Both the position numbers and the translations under genes were made by a program. The notes below the pieces were generated by a model, which was given only the letters and a program-made list of their open reading frames with translations, was not told the DNA's origin and did no database searches. A DNA stretch of 64,000 nt from Bacteroidota bacterium (lineage in GTDB: Bacteria > Bacteroidota > Rhodothermia > Rhodothermales > UBA10348), in contig JADFHF010000009.1 in assembly GCA_022567305.1 (NCBI GenBank), forward strand, positions 34,691 through 98,690, read 5' to 3'. Positions 52,603 through 61,799 of this stretch are shown one piece after another. Each line of letters starts with the position of its first letter. The first letter of the stretch is position 1.

Positions 52603-53610
52603 TCATCTTCCGCGAGATACAGTATACGTTACCAGGCTCTCGAGTGCGTCTCGAGCTTCGGAATGGTGTAGATCGCCGAGCATCTCAGACGCTTGTTCTG
52701 CAAGCGTATTCATTTTTCCCCGGGCATAATCGAGCCCTCCTTTCGACTTCACGAACTCAGAAATCTGACGAATCTCGGATTTTCCCTTCCTACTCTTTCG
52801 GACCAACTTCAGAATTTTTCGCCGTTCGGTCGAGTCGGCCGTCTGAAGAGAATAGATCAGTGGAAGCGTCATTTTCTTGTCTTCGATATCCAGCCCGAGC
52901 GGCTTGCCGACGTCCTTTTCACCGTAGTCAAATAAATCATCCCGAATCTGAAAGGCCAGGCCCAGCTTCTCTCCGAATAGACGCATTCGTTCGATAACCG
53001 ATGGGTCGTCGGTGACGCTTACCGCACCACAAGCTGTACACGCTGAGATGAGAGAGGCTGTTTTGTCAGAGATGATTTTGAAATACGTCTTCTCGTCAAT
53101 GTCCAGCTTTCGAGCCTTTTCGATTTGCAATAATTCTCCCTCGCTCATTCGACGGACTGCACCGGAAACGACCTGGAGAAGGTCATAGTCTTCATATTCC
53201 AGGGCCAAAAGCAGTCCTTTGCTCAAGAGGAAGTCACCGATCAGTACAGCAATCCGATTTTTCCAAAGGGCCTTCACCGAATACATACTTCGCCGTTTGT
53301 CGGCGTTGTCGACGACGTCGTCATGGACAAGCGTGGCCGTATGAAGCAGTTCTACCAGTGCCGCAGCCCGGAAGGTTGATTCGTTGATCGACCCACATGC
53401 TTTGGCCGAGAGAAGAACCAGGACCGGACGAATTCGCTTGCCTTTCTGACGGAAGAGGTATTGCGTGACCAGATCCAGAATCCTCACCTCAGAACGCATC
53501 GCATCCCGAAAATAGCGTTTGAACTCGATTAGTTCGTCCTCAACGGGTTGTTTGATCTCAGCCAGAGAACGCGGTCGGACGGTAGGTGTGTCCCGTGTGG
53601 CTACCTGCAT
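52603..53610 (-). CDS. Polyprenyl diphosphate synthase
   Basis: This 335-residue trans-prenyltransferase extends isoprenoid diphosphates to the long chain used for quinones (menaquinone side chain). The first aspartate-rich motif is LVHDDVVDNADKRR; the DD-x2-D form at the FARM predicts long-chain products. The second is LAFQIRDDLFDYGEKD. Also visible are GKRIRPVLVLLSAKAC, with the Lys/Arg for isopentenyl diphosphate, and the TASLISACTACGA segment. It is probably an octaprenyl/heptaprenyl-type synthase (IspB/HepT-like), though the chain length cannot be read. No menaquinone gene is adjacent. Confidence 0.92.
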   Translation of the reverse strand: MQVATRDTPTVRPRSLAEIKQPVEDELIEFKRYFRDAMRSEVRILDLVTQYLFRQKGKRIRPVLVLLSAKACGSINESTFRAAALVELLHTATLVHDDVVDNADKRRSMYSVKALWKNRIAVLIGDFLLSKGLLLALEYEDYDLLQVVSGAVRRMSEGELLQIEKARKLDIDEKTYFKIISDKTASLISACTACGAVSVTDDPSVIERMRLFGEKLGLAFQIRDDLFDYGEKDVGKPLGLDIEDKKMTLPLIYSLQTADSTERRKILKLVRKSRKGKSEIRQISEFVKSKGGLDYARGKMNTLAEQASEMLGDLHHSEARDALESLVTYTVSRGR

Positions 53611-53781
53611 GGACAGTGACGTTGATTCGAAATAATGGGTTCGGTATGAGGCGATTCGGGGTTCGCGGGGGAATGTCTGGAAAAAACTAATGAAGAAAAT
53701 CTGGAAGAATGTATGGCAGAACGTCCCATATACGCGAGCGCTTCACACACGTTTGAACAACGCGGATACATCGCTCTCAAC

Positions 53782-54807
53782 TCATGTGAACTGATATTGA
53801 TTTCTTCTCAGCAGGATAAAAAAGAAGGGTACCCCAGCGAGCGCGGTGACAATTCCGACGGGCAAATCCTGTCCCGTTAGTATGGTTCGAGCCAGCAAGT
53901 CGGCAGCAATAAGAAAAATTCCACCACAGAGATAAGAAACAGGGACCACAACGCGATGAGAAATACCCACCCATGATCGAACAGCATGTGGCACGATTAA
54001 GCCGACAAATCCGATGGCGCCTGAATTGGAGACGAGAATTCCTGTGACGAAGGCGGCCAACACAATCAAAAATTTCTTGATGCCCTCCACATGCACGCCG
54101 AGGCCGGACGCCGGCTCTTCTCCGAGAAGGAACGCATCGAGGTGCCGAGAAAGAATGAATAGACAACCTACGCCGATCAGGGACGCTGTCGCGGCCAACG
54201 GCAAGGTCTCCCACGTGTAGCCGCTGAGAGTTCCGAGCAGCCAAAAAAGAACCACCCGGAGCTGGTTGGGATCCGGAGACAGGTACGTGATGAATGCCGT
54301 GAATGCAGCCATCAGGGAGGCCATGGCCACGCCAGCCAACAATAGTCTGGATACGGAGAGCGATCCGTCGCTGCGGGCAATCAGATAGACGATGGATATT
54401 GACAAGAATGCGCCAGCAAACGCAGCGAGCGGTACAGAAAGCCAAACAGCTACGACCGGTGGGATAAATCCCAAAAAGAAAAGTGAAGCACCCGCAGACG
54501 CCCCGCTGGAGATGCCCAGGATGTATGGTTCTGCCAGAGGATTTCGCACGAGGGCTTGCATGGCAACGCCGATGACAGACAAACCCCCTCCGACGAGAAA
54601 TGCAGCAATTACGCGGGGCGTGCGAAGCTGCGAAATGATAGCAACCTCCACATCCGAAACACGGTCAGCCGAACCTGTCAACGGGCTCAACAGCGTGCGA
54701 AGAACTGAGCCTAGTTCGATCGGTGTAGACCCAAATGAAATCGCGATCGCCATAGTCGGTAAAACCGCGACGAGAAGTCCACCGAGTATAAGCGTCTGTT
54801 TTTTCAA
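53782..54807 (-). CDS. btuC: FecCD/BtuC-family ABC transporter permease
   Basis: This 341-residue permease imports iron-siderophore or cobalamin with about ten hydrophobic helices. The family motif GASAGASLFFLGF and the ATPase-coupling region near GISHRVVVPVSYL and FLIAADLLARTILTGQDLPVGIVTA are present (the latter in parts). It lies 38 bases downstream of the periplasmic binding-protein gene. The matching ATPase gene, which normally follows, is not found: the next gene to the right is the polyprenyl synthase. Specificity for B12 versus iron cannot be set from sequence alone, so btuC is a family label. Confidence 0.88.
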   Translation of the reverse strand: MKKQTLILGGLLVAVLPTMAIAISFGSTPIELGSVLRTLLSPLTGSADRVSDVEVAIISQLRTPRVIAAFLVGGGLSVIGVAMQALVRNPLAEPYILGISSGASAGASLFFLGFIPPVVAVWLSVPLAAFAGAFLSISIVYLIARSDGSLSVSRLLLAGVAMASLMAAFTAFITYLSPDPNQLRVVLFWLLGTLSGYTWETLPLAATASLIGVGCLFILSRHLDAFLLGEEPASGLGVHVEGIKKFLIVLAAFVTGILVSNSGAIGFVGLIVPHAVRSWVGISHRVVVPVSYLCGGIFLIAADLLARTILTGQDLPVGIVTALAGVPFFFILLRRNQYQFT

Positions 54808-54845
54808 AATGTGTTCACGATCCGTCCGGAGTAATCACGTCTGAC

Positions 54846-55808
54846 TTACTGCGTACTCTGACCCTGCCTGATCAACGATGATAGATGTTCGGCTCCTTCA
54901 ACAATTCGCGGACCGGCTCGAAGAATCAAATCCGCTTCAATGGTGAAAACACGACTTCGTTGAACAGCTGGTACTAGGGTCCAGGTGGGATGATGCTCGA
55001 GCAACCGATCGAGAGTAAACGCTTCCCCGAACGTACCAACGATGACATCCGGGCTCTCTGACAAGACGAACTCGTCGCTCAAGATCGGCGTTTCAACGCC
55101 GAGATCGGCGGTTAGGCTTCGCCCGCCGGCAAGTTCGATCAGGTCGTGAACGTAACTCTCCGGTCCGAAAGAATGAAGCGTCTCCGTCGAAATGAGGAAG
55201 AGCACGCTTGGGCGGACATCCGTGAGTTCATGTTGAGATTGGAGTGCGGATATTCGGTTACGCAGACCAGTTAAGTATTCAGAGGCCGTTTCAGATGTCC
55301 CGAGAATCAGACCAACCATTTCTATGGAGGCAAGGACGTCTGCCAAGGTCCGACTGGGTAAATAGAATACCGGAATGCCCAACGATTCGAATACAGAAAC
55401 ATCTCTCGAATTGTTGACCTGTGTCGTTGCGAAAACAATGTCCGGTTCCAGGGCGGTCACCGCCTCAAAATTTACGGGTAACGCCGGATAGTTGGGAAGG
55501 TCGAGAACGGCCGGAGGATAATTGTCGGCATTCGATACACCTACGATTCTCTCCAATCCACCGGCAGCGACTACAATTTCGGTGACGCCGGGAGCCAGTG
55601 TTGCAATGCGGTTGATCGTGACTGGCAAACGAACTTCTCTATCAAGTCCGTCTGTTACGATTCGATGTTCCGAATTGTCCTGACTGGCCGGCTGACACGC
55701 CGAAAGCAAGGCAATGACGGCAGCCCAGATCATCTGACGCCGAGGCATACTAGTCAGAGAGTTACAACGTTGAGACAGACGAGTCAGAAATTTGCGAATA
55801 AGACCCAC
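54846..55808 (-). CDS. btuF: ABC transporter substrate-binding lipoprotein (BtuF-like)
   Basis: This 320-residue periplasmic-binding lipoprotein belongs to the cobalamin/iron class. The signal region is MPRRQMIWAAVIALLSACQP with lipobox cysteine in LLSAC; ATG 55748 is a plausible true start, the preceding ~20 residues being less conserved. Two lobes are joined by a long helix. Family segments are RIVTDGLDREVRLP, IATLAPGVTEIVVAAGGLER, ALEPDIVFATT, SLGIPVFYLPSR and SPDVIVGTFGE. Its partner permease follows. I see no cobalamin riboswitch in the 135 bases before the divergent lipid-kinase gene. Confidence 0.87.
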   Translation of the reverse strand: MGLIRKFLTRLSQRCNSLTSMPRRQMIWAAVIALLSACQPASQDNSEHRIVTDGLDREVRLPVTINRIATLAPGVTEIVVAAGGLERIVGVSNADNYPPAVLDLPNYPALPVNFEAVTALEPDIVFATTQVNNSRDVSVFESLGIPVFYLPSRTLADVLASIEMVGLILGTSETASEYLTGLRNRISALQSQHELTDVRPSVLFLISTETLHSFGPESYVHDLIELAGGRSLTADLGVETPILSDEFVLSESPDVIVGTFGEAFTLDRLLEHHPTWTLVPAVQRSRVFTIEADLILRAGPRIVEGAEHLSSLIRQGQSTQ

Positions 55809-55943
55809 GAGAATGGTTTTTGACGCCTGAGATCATTGAGAAGGAAGATACTATCTCCGAGACCGGCGGCAACGATCGCCAGAGAGAAGTTTCTAATCGG
55901 CTGGGGAGATAGTATGTTGAGAGCCAGGACCCAGCGTGTTTAC

Positions 55944-56879
55944 ATGAAGGCTACAGCGATCATCAATCCGGCTTCGAGTGTGGGGCAGACGTCGACGCGA
56001 GTTGACGAGGTTATTTCTGCCCTCGGCGCGGTCGGTATTGAGGCAGAAGTTGTCCTCAGTGAGAGGCCTCTTCATGCGCGTGATGTGGCCCGAGCCTTGG
56101 GGAGTGATGGGCAGATGGTTTTGGCCGTTGGGGGTGATGGCACGGTCAATGAAGTGGCGCAGGGCCTTCTGGAATCTGAATCCACGTCTGTTTTGGGAAT
56201 TCTCCCGTTTGGAACGGGAAATGACTTTGCCCGAATGATCGGAATGTCGAACGATCTGGAGACGGCAGTTGGTCAACTGAAAACAGCTGAACCTGTGAAA
56301 GTTGATATCGGGCGGGTCCGTTGGAAACAGGCGGATAACGCCTTCAGTTGCATATTTGTTAACGCAATCGGAATCGGATTCGATGGCCATGTCGCGAGTA
56401 TTGCACCTCGTTACAAGGGGTATCCTTTTCAACTCGGGTATTTAGCCGCTATACTGGTGGCGCTGACAACCTGGAAAGATGTAGGCGTTACCGTGTCGGA
56501 TCTTGATGCGGCATCGTCGAAACAATTTACGGGGCCGTTATTCTTTGTCACCGTCGGAAATGCGCGGGATTCCGGAGGGGGATACACCATTAATCCGAAA
56601 GCTTCGATCGTCGACGGACGACTGGACGTCTGCCTGGTTCGGTCCCTACCCAAACTGCGTGCCCTTCGCATGCTTCCGTCTGCCAGGACGGGCGGTCATC
56701 TAGAATACAACGAAGTTCAATACTGGCAGTCGACCGGAATCCGTATCGAGATGGAACGGGGAATCCCCATTCATATGGATGGGGAAGTGCGATCACTCAA
56801 CGCCTCCGAGGTTGAAGTAACCGTTGATCCAAGAGCCCTGAATGTTATGGTACCTATTGATAAAATCAATGATATCTGA
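55944..56879 (+). CDS. Diacylglycerol/sphingosine-type lipid kinase
   Basis: This 311-residue soluble lipid kinase belongs to the DAGK catalytic family (DgkB/YegS-like). Visible are ATAIINPASSVGQTSTRVDE, the nucleotide loop MVLAVGGDGTVNEVAQGLL, LGILPFGTGNDFARMIGMSN, and the C-terminal GGGYTINPKASIVDGRLDVC with MDGEVRS. These enzymes phosphorylate diacylglycerol or related lipids with ATP. I chose ATG 55944 (MKATAIINP); the frame is open back to 55836, but that part is not conserved. It is the first rightward gene after the BtuF operon, then deoC follows after 63 bases. Confidence 0.88.
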   Translation: MKATAIINPASSVGQTSTRVDEVISALGAVGIEAEVVLSERPLHARDVARALGSDGQMVLAVGGDGTVNEVAQGLLESESTSVLGILPFGTGNDFARMIGMSNDLETAVGQLKTAEPVKVDIGRVRWKQADNAFSCIFVNAIGIGFDGHVASIAPRYKGYPFQLGYLAAILVALTTWKDVGVTVSDLDAASSKQFTGPLFFVTVGNARDSGGGYTINPKASIVDGRLDVCLVRSLPKLRALRMLPSARTGGHLEYNEVQYWQSTGIRIEMERGIPIHMDGEVRSLNASEVEVTVDPRALNVMVPIDKINDI

Positions 56880-56942
56880 AAATGCTCTAAGCCCAATATC
56901 GGCTTCGGAAACTTTACGAATCACAGTCGTACTTTCACCCGC

Positions 56943-57806
56943 ATGAATCAGGAAGAGAAAAATGAACTTATTCGTCGGCTAGAGAAGCGCTTCGGAAGGA
57001 ACGAGCCGATGCGATTCAACGGTCCGGATCATGTCCAGGAGACCCTGGATAAGATGATTGGTCAGGGCGCCAGTCGATTCGGCGTCCGTGTGGATGAACC
57101 TGATCGGACTGGATTTCGGGCGTGTGATTTGGCGCCTCCGTTGGCCCGAATGATTGATCATACGGCGCTCAAACCCGACACGACGGAGGCCCAGATTCGT
57201 GAGCTCTGCCGCGAGGCTCGACAATATTGCTTTGCCTCTGTTTGTATAAGTCCATGTTTTATTCCATTGGCCTCTGAACTCCTTCGAGGATCGGACGTGG
57301 CCGTTTGCACGGTGGTTGGCTTCCCACACGGCGCAAGTTCTTCGCTTGTGAAGGCGAAGGAGACGGAGGTCGCGATACGCGATGGTGCAACTGAGATCGA
57401 TATGGTCATCAATGTGGGTATGCTCAAAAGTGGCCGCTATGACTATGTCGAAGCAGACATCCGTAAGGTCGTAGATGTTTGTATTGCGGCCAGTGAGAGT
57501 GGAGACGCGGCAATCATTACGAAAGTGATTTTGGAAACGGCTCTTCTAACGAATGAAGAAAAAGTTATCGCGTCGGTTTTATCACTGAATGCCCGTGCGG
57601 ACTTCGTAAAAACGTCGACCGGATTCTCAATCGGCGGGGCTACTGCAGCAGATATTGCTCTCATGCGAAGGGTCGTCGGGCCGGATATCGGTGTGAAGGC
57701 ATCAGGCGGCGTTCGAACCCGGGAGGACGCGGAAACCATGATCGCTCACGGCGCAACTCGTATAGGCGCGAGTGCATCCGTCGCCATACTAAAAGGGTCT
57801 AGCTAG
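56943..57806 (+). CDS. deoC: Deoxyribose-phosphate aldolase DeoC
   Basis: DeoC splits 2-deoxyribose-5-phosphate into glyceraldehyde-3-phosphate and acetaldehyde during deoxynucleoside breakdown. The 287-residue chain has a ~65-residue N-terminal extension before [20 protein letters not shown]. The catalytic residues are visible: Asp in [20 protein letters not shown], Schiff-base Lys in [14 protein letters not shown], and the second Lys in [15 protein letters not shown]. The family's [11 protein letters not shown] segment is also intact. Other deo genes are not near. Confidence 0.94.
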   Translation: MNQEEKNELIRRLEKRFGRNEPMRFNGPDHVQETLDKMIGQGASRFGVRVDEPDRTGFRACDLAPPLARMIDHTALKPDTTEAQIRELCREARQYCFASVCISPCFIPLASELLRGSDVAVCTVVGFPHGASSSLVKAKETEVAIRDGATEIDMVINVGMLKSGRYDYVEADIRKVVDVCIAASESGDAAIITKVILETALLTNEEKVIASVLSLNARADFVKTSTGFSIGGATAADIALMRRVVGPDIGVKASGGVRTREDAETMIAHGATRIGASASVAILKGSS

Positions 57807-57815
57807 GAGACGGTA

Positions 57816-58355
57816 GTGGAAGAGTCGAATGACTTCTGGGTACGAATTATCGTTGTCTCTACCATAATTCTGGCTTCGTGTTCTGGAAGTGGCAACACAA
57901 CAGCTGATACCGATGGGGATACGGATCAGAGAGCTCTCAACCTGTCGGACTACGAAATCTTCGACGTCGAACCGTATGCCGATGAGCCCGCCTCCGTGGA
58001 TGTTCGAGTGATTCATGACGTCCCCGACGAGTTGATGGAAAACCGTGCAGACGCTGGAATCGTTCAGATCGTGCCTGGGTACAGAATTCAAGTTTACTCG
58101 TCGCTTGATCCGGGCGCAGCCATTGTTGCCGAAGAGGAACTAAAATCGTGGTGGAGTCGGGTGTCGGACGAAGACAAAGAAGAAAATCAGCTTCCACTGG
58201 ACCTGACGATCTACAACAATTTCAAACAGCCGCTTTACAGAATTCGTATCGGCAATTTTACGCAGCGCCTAGATGCAGAACGGCTGATGGCGTTTATGGC
58301 CAGTAAATTCGCTACGGTGTTTGTGGTACCGGATCGAGTTACCGTCAGGCGGTGA
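57816..58355 (+). CDS. SPOR-domain lipoprotein
   Basis: This 179-residue exported protein has start GTG 57816, a hydrophobic signal IIVVSTIILASC with a lipobox ending at Cys22, a disordered GNTTADTDGDTD linker, and a C-terminal SPOR-like domain. The domain spans about residues 85-175 and includes GYRIQVYSSLDPGAAIVAEE, PLYRIRIGNFTQRLDAERLM and TVFVVPDRVTVR. SPOR domains bind denuded septal peptidoglycan, so a role in cell-wall remodelling or division is plausible. It starts 9 bases after the deoC stop and may be co-transcribed. Confidence 0.85.
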   Translation: MEESNDFWVRIIVVSTIILASCSGSGNTTADTDGDTDQRALNLSDYEIFDVEPYADEPASVDVRVIHDVPDELMENRADAGIVQIVPGYRIQVYSSLDPGAAIVAEEELKSWWSRVSDEDKEENQLPLDLTIYNNFKQPLYRIRIGNFTQRLDAERLMAFMASKFATVFVVPDRVTVRR

Positions 58356-58434
58356 TATTCAGTGGGTAAACATTCGACGCCATGAACCGGGAAGCGATAA
58401 CCCGGCTGCAACAGCCTGGCGATTCTGAGCGAGG

Positions 58435-58560
58435 CTATATCAAGTTGGCCGTTATGCCGAGAAAAACGCCGAGTGCGCAAAACCCAAATACGATCAGAAG
58501 GGCTTGTATGGAGTCGCGAACGTCTGAAACGCTTTGTATCTGACTGTTAAGTTTCATCAT
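58435..58560 (-). CDS. Small single-helix membrane protein (41 residues)
   Basis: On the reverse strand, an AGGGAAG ribosome site is followed 1 base later by ATGATG at 58560. The frame encodes MMKLNSQIQSVSDVRDSIQA, then a single transmembrane helix (LLIVFGFCALGVFLGI) and ANLI before TAG at 58435. It is too short for usual gene callers but has a ribosome site, natural composition and a helix. Similar tiny one-helix proteins occur in many genomes and may act as regulatory or stabilising subunits; no family is recognised. Confidence 0.5.
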   Translation of the reverse strand: MMKLNSQIQSVSDVRDSIQALLIVFGFCALGVFLGITANLI

Positions 58561-58645
58561 CTTCCCTGAAGCAGTCTGTCCGAAATACTTGTTGCTCGTA
58601 TGAGCAAGCTGTTTTGAGATCTACTACGGGGCGAATCCGACTTCG

Positions 58646-59098
58646 TTACGTTTCTCTTAAAATTATTCCGGATTCCACGACGGTTTTCAACGCGTTGTTC
58701 ATGGTTTCGAATCCGGCACGAGTCTTCGGTTCGAGACGCTTCCAAATGAGTGGCACAAGAAATCCGCTGAAATTCTCACCGTGAAAGAATCGGGATCCAC
58801 CCGAGGCAGTCGCTTCGATACGAAAAAGGTGTTCTCCATCAAAGATACCCGGAACCAGCAACCTCCCCTTCCAACGCAATTCTTTGTTTTCTTCCCACCG
58901 CACGATCGTAGGGCGAAAGGTCATCGCGGATCCGCCCGGCGAGCGAATGAGTACCTCTAGACGGCCTCCTTCGGCACGAGCTCCTTGGATATTCACAATA
59001 AATGGATTCCAGGCCGGATAGGATTCGAACTGCGTGAGTACCCTCCAAACAGCCTCAGGAGGAGCATCGATCAGGATCTCGGTTCGTAGCGTATTCAC
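58646..59098 (-). CDS. SRPBCC (START-like) ligand-binding protein
   Basis: This 150-residue protein of the SRPBCC/polyketide-cyclase superfamily forms a hydrophobic ligand pocket. It has [32 protein letters not shown], and the long C-terminal helix ...[13 protein letters not shown]. Family members bind lipids or small hydrophobic compounds, or act as cyclases; the ligand is unknown. Its ATG overlaps the TGA of ppgK (4 bases), so the two are translated together. A link to glucose phosphorylation is not obvious. Confidence 0.85.
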   Translation of the reverse strand: MNTLRTEILIDAPPEAVWRVLTQFESYPAWNPFIVNIQGARAEGGRLEVLIRSPGGSAMTFRPTIVRWEENKELRWKGRLLVPGIFDGEHLFRIEATASGGSRFFHGENFSGFLVPLIWKRLEPKTRAGFETMNNALKTVVESGIILRET

Positions 59099-59862
59099 AG
59101 CGTTCTCAATTCTCTTTCCACGACGAGGTGCTTTGCGTTGAAGGCTGCACCAATAATTCCGGCTTCATTCCCGAGCGTCTCGGCGCGTAGTCCTGCCCGA
59201 GTCTTCAAGAGATGAAGATACTGCTCGGTCTTTTCAGGATGACTTGCTCCGCCGCCTATGATGATCCAGTCCAACGTCATCAGAAACTCCACCCGCTCGA
59301 GGTACTCCTGAAATCGAACCGACCATTCGGGCCAAGTCAGGTCATTCTCCATACGAGCACGGGCGGAGGCATAGTCGTCGGCGATTTCCCCGTGGAGCGA
59401 GAGATGTCCCAATTCCGTATTCGGCACCAGTACGCCGTTAACGAACAGCGCCGATCCGATCCCGGTACCGATGGTGAGGAAAAGAACTACGCCTTCGCAA
59501 TTCGCCCCAGCACCAAACTTGAGCGAGGCAATCCCGGCCGCATCGGCGTCGTTGAGAACCTCGACAAGGCGTCCGGTTCGCTTGAAGAGAAGATCGTCGA
59601 TTTTACAATTGATCCATTCCTCATGGATGTTTACGGCTGTATACACAACTCCGTTTTCAACGCGAGCAGGGACGGTGCACCCAAAGGGTCCTACACAGTC
59701 AAATTCATCCACGATTTTTGCTACGATATCCGCAACCGCATCGGGTGTCGCCGGTTCGGGAGTCGGGATTCTGTACCGCTCACTGAGCATGCGACCCGAA
59801 TCTACATCTACGGGCGCACCCTTTATTCCGGATCCACCAATATCTATTCCTAGAATGGTCAT
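59095..59862 (-). CDS. ppgK: Polyphosphate glucokinase (PpgK-like, ROK family)
   Basis: This 255-residue ROK-fold kinase phosphorylates glucose using polyphosphate (or ATP). It has [21 protein letters not shown] (with the DxGGS phosphate loop), [39 protein letters not shown] and the [12 protein letters not shown] segment. The NTELGH and [15 protein letters not shown] segments are those of the actinobacterial polyphosphate glucokinases, rather than ATP-only ROK kinases, which also carry a zinc site that is lacking here. A ppk1 gene is at 22082, and phosphoglucomutase is encoded divergently next door. It is followed by an overlapping SRPBCC gene. Confidence 0.87.
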   Translation of the reverse strand: MTILGIDIGGSGIKGAPVDVDSGRMLSERYRIPTPEPATPDAVADIVAKIVDEFDCVGPFGCTVPARVENGVVYTAVNIHEEWINCKIDDLLFKRTGRLVEVLNDADAAGIASLKFGAGANCEGVVLFLTIGTGIGSALFVNGVLVPNTELGHLSLHGEIADDYASARARMENDLTWPEWSVRFQEYLERVEFLMTLDWIIIGGGASHPEKTEQYLHLLKTRAGLRAETLGNEAGIIGAAFNAKHLVVERELRTL

Positions 59863-60011
59863 CTGCCTACTTGCATTTGAAATACGGCGGAGAACATACG
59901 AGCATCCTTTACAAGGAGCAACGCGTTGGATTCAAGCATTCATTACACGACTGTACGATACGGCCAGCTTCGATCGAGTAGATTGTTGGTTCTCACCAGA
60001 AAGAGTGCTAG

Positions 60012-61664
60012 ATGCCGATACACGAACTTGCAGGTCAACCGGTCCCGGTTGAATCACTGATTGATATTTCTCTTCTTGAGAACGCATACACCGAAACCAA
60101 GTGGGAAAAGGACAACCCAGCTGCTATCGTATCGTTCGGGACTTCGGGACACCGAGGTACTTCTCTAAACGGTAGTTTTACCCAATCGCAGATTCTCGCT
60201 ATTACGCAGGCGGTGTGCGAATTCCGAACCGGAGCCGGTATCAGTGGCCCTCTCTATCTCGGGAAGGACACGCACGCTCTTTCAAGGGTCGCGTACTTGT
60301 CGGTTCTGGAAGTACTGGTGGCGAATGACGTTGACATCGTTTGCCAGGATGGACACGGGTTCACTCCGACGCCCGTCATATCCCACGCCATTCTGACCCA
60401 CAATCGAAACAGAGAGTTGGATGTGTCGGACGGACTCATTATTACCCCTTCCCATAATCCACCTCAAGACGGCGGAATCAAATACAATCCGCCCCATGGT
60501 GGTCCGGCCGAGGCGTCCATCACGGCTCAGATCGAAACACGGGCAAATGAACTTCTAAGAGCCGGGTCGACAGATATACGTCGAATCGATTCGGGCGGCG
60601 CTCTCCAGTCTTCCAAGGTCACGGAGGTCGATTTCGTCGGGCCGTATGTAGATGATCTTGAGAATGTGTTGGAAATGAGCGCAATTGCTGGCTCCGGATT
60701 GCGTATCGGTGCGGATCCGCTTGGAGGAGCGGGTGTTGCGTATTGGGGAAGGATCGCCGAGAAATACGGACTGGAAATAACTGTCGTTAATGAGGCTGTG
60801 GACCCCACATTTTCTTTCATGCGAGTCGATAAGGATGGCAAGACTCGGATGGATTGTTCGTCGCCTTATGCAATGGCGGGCCTCATCGAACTCAGAGACT
60901 CATTCGATATCGCCTTTGGAAATGATCCTGATTTCGATCGCCATGGAATCGTTTCCAGTAAGCACGGTTTGTTGAATCCAAACCATTACCTGGCCGTGGG
61001 CATCAATTACTTGTTCCAGCACCGACCTGACTGGTCAGCGTCAGCTCAAGTCGGGAAAACACTCGTTTCGAGTTCGATGATCGATCGTGTGGCGACCGAT
61101 CTCGGAAGAGGGCTGACTGAAGTGCCGGTGGGTTTTAAATGGTTTGTCGATGGATTATTAACGGGATCGATTGGCTTTGGAGGAGAGGAAAGTGCAGGGG
61201 CTTCGTTCTTGAGGAAAGATGGCACTGTTTGGACGACCGACAAGGACGGCATCATCATGAATCTCCTGGCAGCGGAGATTATGTCCGTGACCGATCGGGA
61301 TCCGGGCGACCTCTATCAGACATTGACCGACCGATTTGGTACTCCGGTATACGACCGTTCGGAAGCACCGGCCACACGAGATCAGAAAAACCTCTTGAAG
61401 ACCATGAGTGCAAGGGATGTCCCGGAGAATGAATTGGCGGGTGATCCGATTCTAGCGAAACTCACCCGAGCTCCGGGAAATGGAGCTGCTATTGGTGGAC
61501 TCAAAGTGGTGACAGAGTACGGATGGTTTGCCGCACGCCCTTCGGGGACCGAAGATATTTACAAGATTTATGCTGAGAGCTTCAGAGGAGAGGATCACCT
61601 AGGCAAAATTCAGGAGGAAGCTCGATTGTTAATTGACCGCGTATTTGCGGGTCTCCATCGCTAA
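60012..61664 (+). CDS. pgm: Phosphoglucomutase (alpha-D-glucose-specific)
   Basis: Pgm interconverts glucose-1- and glucose-6-phosphate. The 550-residue protein opens LAGQPVPVESLIDI and has VSFGTSGHRGTSLNGSFT. The catalytic phosphoserine is Ser147 in LIITPSHNPPQDGGI, and the metal-binding loop is FGNDPDFDRHG. The sugar-binding GGEESAGASFLRKDGTVWTT (read in parts) and phosphate-binding RPSGTEDIYKIYAES segments are present. It is divergent from the polyphosphate glucokinase across 149 bases, making a compact glucose-to-glucose-1-phosphate pair. A transposase gene follows after 135 bases. Confidence 0.96.
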   Translation: MPIHELAGQPVPVESLIDISLLENAYTETKWEKDNPAAIVSFGTSGHRGTSLNGSFTQSQILAITQAVCEFRTGAGISGPLYLGKDTHALSRVAYLSVLEVLVANDVDIVCQDGHGFTPTPVISHAILTHNRNRELDVSDGLIITPSHNPPQDGGIKYNPPHGGPAEASITAQIETRANELLRAGSTDIRRIDSGGALQSSKVTEVDFVGPYVDDLENVLEMSAIAGSGLRIGADPLGGAGVAYWGRIAEKYGLEITVVNEAVDPTFSFMRVDKDGKTRMDCSSPYAMAGLIELRDSFDIAFGNDPDFDRHGIVSSKHGLLNPNHYLAVGINYLFQHRPDWSASAQVGKTLVSSSMIDRVATDLGRGLTEVPVGFKWFVDGLLTGSIGFGGEESAGASFLRKDGTVWTTDKDGIIMNLLAAEIMSVTDRDPGDLYQTLTDRFGTPVYDRSEAPATRDQKNLLKTMSARDVPENELAGDPILAKLTRAPGNGAAIGGLKVVTEYGWFAARPSGTEDIYKIYAESFRGEDHLGKIQEEARLLIDRVFAGLHR

Positions 61665-61799
61665 CTAGTTCCCATCCATAAACTCACAATTCGTTGCGTC
61701 CCATGATGATATGGGCATTTATGACTCGTGTTTGTGCCTGATTTGTCGTATCTTTCGGTGTGATTTTGTACTACCTCCGGCAAGCAAAAAGGTACTCGA

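Noticed and set aside
55809..55943. Cobalamin riboswitch before the BtuF-like gene
   Set aside because: The space is too short and no conserved B12-box-like sequence was recognised.
59212..59853. Forward frame of 213 codons antisense to ppgK
   Set aside because: It shadows the polyphosphate glucokinase and has no sign of coding selection of its own.
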